Source of the DNA: Owenia fusiformis
Taxonomy: Eukaryota; Annelida; Polychaeta; Sabellida; Oweniidae
Length of the DNA: 64,000 nucleotides
Assembly (NCBI GenBank): GCA_903813345.2
Contig: CAIIXF020000001.1
Location: forward strand, 23,269,915 to 23,333,914
Reading direction: 5' to 3'
Positions within the stretch are counted from its first letter, which is position 1. Each line of letters opens with the position of its first letter. A program made the position numbers and the translations under genes. Shown here one piece after another: positions 49,514-64,000 of this stretch. The notes under the pieces were generated by a model. The model did no database searches and had not been told where the DNA came from. It was given only the letters and a program-made list of their open reading frames with translations.

Positions 49514-52496
49514 CACTGGGGGGTATCGTGATGCAACAACACCGTGTTGTTGCATCAAGATGGCCAGACTTCCGGTGATAGATTTTCGTACGATGTTTTG
49601 TTTTCCCAATTTACACCCATTTCTAGGACGAATTGCTCAATAATCATACACATGCAGTTAGCCCATAATCTATATTTTAAAAAACTGTCATAGGTATACA
49701 TGTAGCATAATCAAGAAGCGATAAATTCGTGGTTTTAATTCCTCACTATTGATGCAACAACACCACTCTGTTTCTTATCGATGATGCAACAACACCAATG
49801 TGCTGATGCAAAAACGCCAATATAATGTATCATTGAACAACAAGAGAAACTATTTTATGTTCTGTTTACAGGTGAAGGTCGGGACATGAATAAAACGCGT
49901 GAGTCAGTGGTCCATGAACGAAACGTATTTTGTTTGGTTTCTTTGTCTATATCAAAGTTAAAAGGATATACAAGGCAAACTAAATAAAGTACTGAATCCC
50001 CGGGAGGCAATCTCATTGATATTGTATCTGAAAAATAAAGATTATACATTTTCTAAATTAAATGCCCTTGATTAACCGTATGGAAATTGTTTACAAATAA
50101 CTAATATAATTTTGGAAAGGCAACAGATATCAGTCAATTTGTGTTGTTGGTACCTCAATTGAAATACTCAATTCTGATTGGTTGATGAGCGGTCAACAAA
50201 ATGTATTGTTAGTACCTCAACAGAAATACTCGATTCTGATTGGTTGATTAGCGGTCAAAATTATGTACTGTTGACCGCTACTAGGTACTGTTGTAAACAT
50301 TGATGAAAATGACTTTACTAGGCGACAAGTATAGCAAAAATACAAATAGAAACTTAAAATTAATCAATTAATTCACTAACGAGTACGCCGCGATGTGCCA
50401 AATACAGAGTTAAGCTACTTACACTGTCTCCAGATTTTCTAAAAAAAATATTGCTAACGTGGTTCGGAGAAAAGGTTGTGAAATGAAGCCATGCCGATTG
50501 ATGATTGTCGTTTATATGTGTATTAGTTTACTCGGACTAACAAAAAAATTGTAGACCTCTCCATTAGATCAACCGTCAAAATCAAATACCTAGACTGTAA
50601 ACTTCGGTCTCTGTCAACAGTAGTTTTTCGGTTTACAGTCTCGGTATACAATTTTGCCGGTTGACCTCTGGGGAGGTCAACAATTGTAAACTGTTGACCA
50701 TTACTAGGTACTGTTGACCGCTATTTTTGAAAAATTGTTTTTTTAATGTTGAAATTTTTTTAATTTTGAAAAAATAAGTTATGTAAAAAATTACAAGTAT
50801 TCGACGGTTTGGGGATTTTTTGCTAAAATATGATACCTTTACTTATCAAATATGTTCACGTGATATTCGATTATATATTCGTCCAATTATTATATTATTT
50901 GGACGAACAAAACAATTGTTAACTTAACCTCTCTTTTCGGTCAACTGGCAAAAGTGTCCTCGACCTCTGGTCTTGATCAACAGTACTTTCAAGTTTCACA
51001 GTATCGGTATACAATTTTGCCAGTTGACCTTAAGAGAGGTCTACAATTTTATATAATATCCTTCAAATTATTATATTCTTCGGACTAACAAACGAATTGT
51101 TAACCTCTCTTTTCGGTCAACTGGCCAAAGTGTATACCTCAACAGTAAACCCTGAGAGCACTGTTGACCTCGACCTCCGAACTTTCAAGGATTACAGTAT
51201 CGGTATACGATTTTGCCAGTTGACCTCAAGAGAGGTCTACAATTGTATATTGTATATTCTTTGTTATCCCACCCAAAGTATGATGTCATATATCAAGTTG
51301 AAGAGTTGTATACGCTGCTCAGGAGTTTACGCTATCCAGGAGTTGTACATCGTTCTCAAGAGATGTATAGGATGAGTGTTGGTGTAATGATATTGCAGTT
51401 ATACAATGCTATTATATAAAGGTTATTTACTGAGAGGGATTCAATATTGGTTTTATTCCGAGAGACAATATGATATTTCCCGAGAGCCTGGGATATCTGG
51501 GATAACTGTACCCCTATCAATTTACCTTTTTGGGCCCTTAATCTTCACTTTTGTTTACCTTTTTACTCAGTCGGAGAGAAGGAATCCAAAGAGAGCAATA
51601 ATTCTACATGTGCGTCGTGCAAGATTTCCATTAAACGTGTAACTAAACGGCCTCTCTAATAAAGTCAACTAGACGTTTTTACACGTTGGCTCTCTAAATT
51701 GGAGGAAATAAAGAATCATATCATATTATATCATAGATGAAGCAATCATCCCATCAACATAAGCTCACGAATGTCACAGTTAAACTGTTTTAGTTATAAT
51801 TTGATAAACAGTGGCAACGTACATCTACTAGTTTATCACTGTTCCACAGATGGATGACAGATAATTTCCAATAGCTCGTCATGTTTACCGAGAACGAAAG
51901 ATGTTTGTCCACCATTTTGAATGATACTAACTGGAGTCAGGGTCATCAAGCTATGGAACAGTGGTTTATGAAAATAGATTGGGTTACTAAAGCTTGCCAT
52001 GTTAAAGGCGATTGAACTATGTTATAGAACAACGTCCAGTACATTATAATATTTAATCGCCCGCAGGACGTGTATTTTAAATGCCTTGAGAAGAACGCAA
52101 ATATGGGTAATGGGTAACGGTGTTGCAATAGTAGCATTTGAAAATCTGTTCCTCTCGAGATTTATGGTCTTCTGAAATTATACTATTAATTGGTGTTGCT
52201 GCATCATTGCTCAAATCTAGAGGAGTGTTGTTGCATCTTCGGTTTGGTGTTGTTGCATCAATAGTGAGGAATTATAACCGTGAAGTTATTGCTTCTTGAT
52301 GATGCTACATGTATACTAATGACAGTTTCTTTAAATATAGATCGTGCGCTAACTGCACGTGTAAGGTTATTGAGCAACTCGTCCTAGAAATGGGTTTAAA
52401 TTGGGGAAACAAAATATCGTACGAAAATCTATCACCGGAAGTATGGCCATCTTGATGCAACAACACGGTGTTGTTGCATCACGATACTCCCCAGTG
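49514..52496. mobile_element. 3.0-kb CACTG-ended DNA transposon relic, 5-bp TSD AAATT
   Basis: Inverted ends CACTGGGGGGTATCGTGATG and CATCACGATACTCCCCAGTG, flanked by AAATT at 49509-49513 and 52497-52501. TIRs extend about 240 bp (49514-49760 and 52265-52496). They carry repeated GATGCAACAACACC motifs in both orientations, as expected for transposase-binding subterminal sites; the first pair forms a perfect hairpin around ACACCGTGTT. The interior holds tandem GGTCAAC-rich repeats but no transposase frame. CAC-starting ends with a 5-bp duplication resemble Transib/RAG-type elements; EnSpm and Chapaev also start CAC but use other TSD lengths. The superfamily is therefore open. Confidence 0.85.
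50120..51270. repeat. Tandem repeat block inside the CACTG element
   Basis: Two direct copies of GAAATACTC.ATTCTGATTGG lie near 50160 and 50223. At least three longer units follow (about 50530-50700, 50890-51050, 51065-51250), each with CGGACTAACAAA or a close variant, TTTTCGGTCAACTGGC, CAGTATCGGTATACAATTTT and GCCAGTTGACCT..GAGAGGTC. Each unit is internally inverted around the GGTCAACTGGC/GCCAGTTGACC pair. Confidence 0.7.
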
Positions 52497-52678
52497 AAAT
52501 TGAATTTACCCAATCGGCCATTTTGAATAGCACTTCCTATGTAAACAAATATTTAGGATTACCAAACTTTAACATAGGTGCCTTATAGTCTGAATATAAT
52601 TCAGACTAAATAGGATATAGTCTAGGGTACACGTATGTGTTGTAAGATGGTGTACTTATTGTTCAACCTCATCCTCAC

Positions 52679-52789
52679 AGGTATGAGGTACAGCAAGAAG
52701 CCTGCACTACTGGTAAAGAGGGGTGACGTCAATGCAGTAGCCTGAAAGTCATTCCAGAGTATTTCAACAAACGGATGCTTCTCTGCCAT
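52679..52789 (-). CDS. Possible orphan first exon, membrane-segment peptide
   Basis: An ATG at 52789 opens 37 codons (start MAEKHPFVEILWNDFQATAL, end SAGFLLYLIP) and meets a consensus donor GTGAGG in phase 0. The peptide has one hydrophobic stretch. It faintly recalls the N-terminus of cholesterol 25-hydroxylase-like fatty-acid hydroxylases (LW..L....SP.F....GF.L), which is suggestion only. No second exon was found between here and the ACAP start. It may be an unspliced remnant or chance. Confidence 0.3.
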
Positions 52790-53157
52790 AGTGTTTTCAA
52801 AAAGATAAACATGGCTGAAATTCTTAAATTACAAGAGGGCACAGGCTCATTGCACAAAAAAACTAAATAATCTGAAATATACAAATGTCATTCATGTACA
52901 ATATGAATATACTTTTCCATCTTACACAATGGTCTCCTGATTTCTTATTTTTGAGGTTCTACTGACGCAATAAAACGGTGAAATGGGCTGTAGATGGAGA
53001 TGTAGAATTTGTCAAGACAAAAACAGAAGTCAATAAAGCAAGCCTCAATAAACATTTATAATGTAAAAGAAATGTATCTTACGCTACAGTACCACATAGA
53101 TTTGATCAAGGCCAAAACAATGCTGGGAAATATAAAATATTCATAATGTAGCACCTC

Positions 53158-53239
53158 ATTAAGACCAGGGTACATGTGACCCCCCGGGAAGTGACCCTAT
53201 TGAGGGTTGCAGCAAAATTCCGAACATGTACCCTGACCT
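53158..53239. repeat. Short inverted repeat with CAGGGTACATGT ends
   Basis: TTAAGACCAGGGTACATGTG and its near complement GAACATGTACCCTGACC + TTAA form an 82-bp foldback structure. The TTAA at both ends is part of the inverted repeat, so a target duplication cannot be distinguished. Confidence 0.5.
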
Positions 53240-53785
53240 TAAATAGGTTATAAGTACAGAATATACTTTTGATAGGACATTTGATTAATAAATATGAGAT
53301 CAATCTAAAAATGTCTTAAATAATGTCAAAGACAGAAATCATAATTTCAGAATTACATAAGAGCAGCATACATAGATTAGAATGAAATTGTGATTTATTT
53401 AAATCACATATTCATGGATGCAATATAAGTACACATTTGTGTGAAAATTCCATCATGATTGAGAAGGTTATTCCAAAATAAATAAGAAGGTATCCTTTTG
53501 GGCTTTCCCTATATATTATTTTTTCTATACCTTTCAGTTGCGTTCATGTGATGTTCAAACTGTTTACCGCTTTACTAACAGTTAATACAACACCTATACT
53601 TTGGAAAGGTATATTCCTCATTTGTTTTAATCTTACATCCTTTATTCTGTAAATTTTTGTTTGTATTTATTTTTCATCTTTATGTTGTTTCTGTGCTTGT
53701 TTAACCTTTAACATTAACCTTCTTGTTCTGCATTTATGTGGACTGTAGCTCAAACTGCATGTAGCTTTCAACATTATCTGTTTTT

Positions 53786-55735
53786 ATGTCACCACCAAAA
53801 GTGGTGACATATTGTTATGGTCTCCGTTTTTTTTCGACGGCGTCCGGCGGTTGGTGGTTGGCGTCCGGCGTCTGTAACAATTTCTTACAACTTCCTATAA
53901 CTTAACAAATACTGTTTAGACTGACTTCAATTTTTTTCTAAATCATCTACATGTTCTCAGAAGTTCAAATCTGACTTTAGATTTGACATTTGACCTTCAA
54001 TGACCTTCTCAAGGTCAACAAGGTCTTTTTTCAACTTGCTTCACATTGACTAAATTTTTTTTCAAAATCATCTACATGTTCTCAGAAATTCAAATCTGAC
54101 TTTAGATTTGACATTTGACCTTCAAATCTGACTTTAGATTTGACATTTGACCTTCAATGACCTTCTCAAGGTCAAAAAAGGTAAAAAAGGTCTGTTTTCA
54201 ACTTGCTTCGAATTGACTAAATTTTTTTTTCAAAATCATCTACGTGTTCTCAGAAATTCAAATCTGACTTAAGATTTGACTTAAGATTTGACATTTGACC
54301 TTCAATGACCTTGTCAAGGTCAAAAAAGGTCAAAAAGGTCTGTTTTCAACTTGCTTCAAATTGACTAAAAAAAAAATTTTCAAAATCATCTATGTGTTCT
54401 CAGAAATTCAAATCTGACTTTAGATTTGACTTAAGATTTGACATTTGACCTTCAATGACATTCTCAAAGTCAAAAAAGGTCAAAAAGGTCTTTTTTCAAC
54501 TTGCTTCAATTTGACTAAATTTTTTTTTCAAAATCATCTACATGTTCTCAGAAATTCAAATTTGACTTTAGATTTGACATTTGACCTTCAGTGACCTTCT
54601 CAAGGTCAAAAAAGGTCAAAAAGGTCTGTTTTCAACTTGCTTCAAATTGACTAAATTTTTTTTTCAAAATCATCTACGTGTTCTCAGAAATTCAAATCTG
54701 ACTTAAGATTTGACATTTGACCTTCAATGACCTTCTCAAGGTCAAAAAAGGTCAAAAAGGTCTGTTTTCAACTTGCTTCAAATTGACTAAAAAAAATTTT
54801 CAAAATCATCTACGTGTTCTCAGAAATTCAAATCTGACTTTAGATTTGACTTAAGATTTGACATTTGACCTTCAATGACCTTCTCAAAGTCAAAAAAGGT
54901 CAAAAAGGTCTTTTTTCAACTTGCTTCAAATTGACTAAATTTTTTTTTCAAAATCATCTACATGTTCTCAGAAATTCAAATCTGATTTTAGATTTGACAT
55001 TTGACCTTCAATGACCTTCTCAATGTCAAAAAAGGTCAAAAAGGTATTTTTTCATCTTGCTTCAAATTTACTAATTTTTTTTTCAAAATCATCTACATGT
55101 TCTCAGAAATTCAAATATGACTTAAGATTTGACATTTGACCTTCAATGACCTTCTCAAAGTCAAAAAAGGTCATAAAGGTCTTTTTTCAACTTGCTTCAA
55201 ATTGACTAATTTTTTTTTCAAAATCATCTACATGTTCTCAGAAATTCAAATCTGACTTTAGATTTGACATTTGACTTTCAATGACCTTCTCAATGTCAAA
55301 AAAGGTCAAAAGGGTATTTTTTCATCTTGCTTCAAATTGACTAAATTTTTTTTCAAAATCATCTACATGTTCTCAGAAATTCAAATATGACTTTAGATTT
55401 GACTTTAGATTTGACATTTGACCTTCAATGACCTTCTCAAGGTCTAAAAAGGTCAAAAAGGTCTTTTTTCAACTTGCTTCAAATTGACTAATTTTTTTTT
55501 TCAAAATCATCTACATGTTCTCAGAAATTCAAATCTGACTTTAGATTTGACATTTGACCTTTAATGACCTTCTCAAGGTCAAAAAAGGTCAAAAAGGTCT
55601 GTTTTCAACTTGCTTCAAATTGACCAAATTTTTTTTTCAAAATTATCTACATCTTTTCAGAAGTTCAAATTTGACTTTACAAGTTCTCAGAAATTCAAAT
55701 CTGACTTAATATTGTGAGCAACTAGGTGGTGACAT
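53786..55735 (-). mobile_element. Satellite-bearing repeat element, copy B (inverted relative to copy A)
   Basis: Reverse complement of the element at 28689-30810. The hairpin end ATGTCACCACCAAAAGTGGT comes first, then the CGTCCGGCGGTTGGTGG tract, then about 13 units of 130-150 bp, and finally GGTGGTGACATTTTGTCATG. Both copies also share the outer sequence GCATTAACATGACAAAATG or a one-base variant, so the real 5' boundary may extend about 20 bp further. It ends about 80 bp before the ATG of enolase, within its presumed first intron or promoter region. Confidence 0.85.
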
Positions 55736-55817
55736 TTTGTCATGTTAATGCCTTGTTACATCTTAGCAGTTACCATCATTGGATGATGTCTCTATGATTT
55801 CAGCTAAAGTCTCCACA

Positions 55818-62511
<6,694 letters not shown>

Positions 62512-63483
62512 AGACAATGCACGAGGATAGCAAATCATGATCCAATCTTGACATTGTTGACTATCGGATCATGTTTTGAATAGTGATGCAGATACATTAC
62601 AGTACACATGAGACCCCACCAGCCGATAAGTCATTTATAGTTTAACAGTAAAGGTTGAGTTAATCTCGAGTTGTACTGTACTTGTCTGCCCCACATTAAC
62701 ACTGAGAGCTTTTATTGTATTGTATTGTGTACAAATACAAGATTGAAAGATGGATGAATGGATGGATGATATTATAAGTGTGTAAAGATACAGCCAGACG
62801 ATCACTGCCAGATACCAGGACCAAGCAGCTTCTTAGCTCTGCTGCTCTATGGAGATTCAGAATTGAGATACGTGGACTTTGTATGATAGACTGAACTGTA
62901 AATTTTGAGTCCTATGTCTCTCATATCTGTAGTACCAGGCATGAACTTGGTATTCATAATGGGCGTCAAGTTATGCAGCTTTGTGAATTTCCAGCAGATG
63001 CCTTTTACACAGGGCAATAAACATAGGATGAAATCATAAGATGACAAATTGATTGTGCCACATAATGGCTGCTGCCGCTGCGACATATTATAGCCTAGCT
63101 AGTAAATGTATGGATAGCCCTGTATAATGGGAAATATCCCAAATTCATAGTTGGTTCCTTTAACAGTGAAACTATACTAAGAATTGGATGCGGGGCTCGT
63201 AGCTTTGTATAGATTAAGGTGGGAGAGATCCAAGCTCTTTCACCTGAGATTGTGCATGTTATGTCTATGTTGTTTGAGTATTGTAGTTAAGCAAATCATA
63301 GCCTTATGAACAACTCCTAGCACTTTATTATTAAGACTTGTAGCTTTATTCTTGAAACTGTATAAGATTTTATAGTTGATTTATTTAATGTATTCTCTAA
63401 GAATATTTTAATCACTGTTGTTATAACGACATAGAATGTTATATAGATTGCGGCTGAAATAAAAGTTGAAAACTATAAATAAA
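62512..63483 (+). other. ENO: Enolase 3' UTR with two AATAAA signals
   Basis: AT-rich, without coding potential. AATAAA hexamers occur at 63458-63463 and 63478-63483, the first following GCGGCTGA. A 3' UTR of about 0.95 kb is inferred from these; the cleavage site is not visible. Confidence 0.6.
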
Positions 63484-63530
63484 CCATTTGTTATTTTCTT
63501 TTTTACTAAAACTCCATATATACAGATTTA

Positions 63531-63749
63531 GGGCAAAGGGGTGTAACGTCGACGTGTGGGATAAAGTCGACATAAGAGACGGGGTAACTTGGACACTTAC
63601 ATTTTTCCATTTTCCACCATGTTTGATTTCTGGAAAAAAGAAAATCTTCCCCCTAGATTGGAAATTAGAGCAAATAAACAATTAGGTGTCTAGGTTAACC
63701 CACATGTCAGTTACCCCCAAAATGGTGTCGATGTTACACCCCTTTGCCC
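63531..63749. mobile_element. 219-bp MITE with GGGCAAAGGGGTGTAAC ends
   Basis: Left end GGGCAAAGGGGTGTAACGTC and right end GATGTTACACCCCTTTGCCC are inverted with one mismatch. Internal GTCGAC motifs recur. It has no coding capacity and lies just beyond the enolase polyadenylation signals. Confidence 0.75.
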
Positions 63750-64000
63750 GACATGAATTGGTGCCCCTCTGGTTTTCAATGACCCCCCCCCCCTTAGCAT
63801 TCTTATTCGATACTGTATATACACTTGATTTGGTAACCATTTTGATTTGGCTGTAGATACACTTGATTTGGCGGATCAAGCATAAGGGATCAAGCAAGGG
63901 TTTCAAAATCAGGTCATATTTGTTTAATCTTTTCCTATGAAAATACTTTCTCTAAATTTAAAGTACTGTATATGTAAATGGGTCTACATTAATTTTAAAA

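Overview
The window is animal nuclear DNA: AT-rich, gene-poor, with small coding exons bounded by GT..AG introns, and dense in short inverted-repeat elements. The exon peptides and the repeat types (tetranucleotide GGAC tails, hairpin-ended MITEs, satellite-carrying elements) suggest a marine invertebrate, probably a lophotrochozoan such as a mollusc. That placement is an inference from style, not from a database match. No rRNA, tRNA, CRISPR or prokaryotic-type features were seen.

Three protein-coding loci are supported. (1) 8536-11682 (+): an intronless coding sequence for a 1048-residue secreted leucine-rich-repeat protein with a Thr/Lys-rich tail. (2) 48398 down to 18534 (-): the first ten coding exons, plus one candidate 18-nt microexon, of an ACAP-family Arf GTPase-activating protein. 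They encode essentially the whole N-terminal BAR domain. The last exon seen ends in a good splice donor, but no PH, ArfGAP or ankyrin exons were recognised in 1-18533. They probably lie beyond the left edge, which would make the LRR gene nested antisense in an ACAP intron. (3) 55818-62511 (+): a complete 12-exon enolase gene with a 436-residue product. ACAP and enolase are divergent, with about 7.4 kb between their start codons. A possible orphan first exon (52679-52789, -) lies between them.

The most striking structure is in enolase. The intron 7/exon 8 junction has been tandemly amplified: 14 exact 87-bp units (59364-60581) each carry the splice acceptor and the first 28 nt of exon 8. Because 87 is a multiple of 3 and the unit has no stop in the enolase frame, all 15 acceptors lead into the same open frame. 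Two other junctions of the same gene (acceptor of exon 5, donor of exon 5) also carry tandem duplications.

Most of the rest is mobile-element sequence, largely in ACAP introns. Several elements have clean target-site duplications readable from the sequence: a CACTG-ended 3.0-kb element (AAATT), a 9-bp-TSD MITE (CATGGGATC), two elements of one family with 8-bp TSDs, two TTAA-flanked elements (one piggyBac-like), and TA-flanked mariner-type MITEs. There is also a 5-kb foldback element with arms of about 1.1 kb. Two inverted copies of a satellite-bearing element (28.7-30.8 kb and 53.8-55.7 kb) have units full of AGGTCA half-sites.
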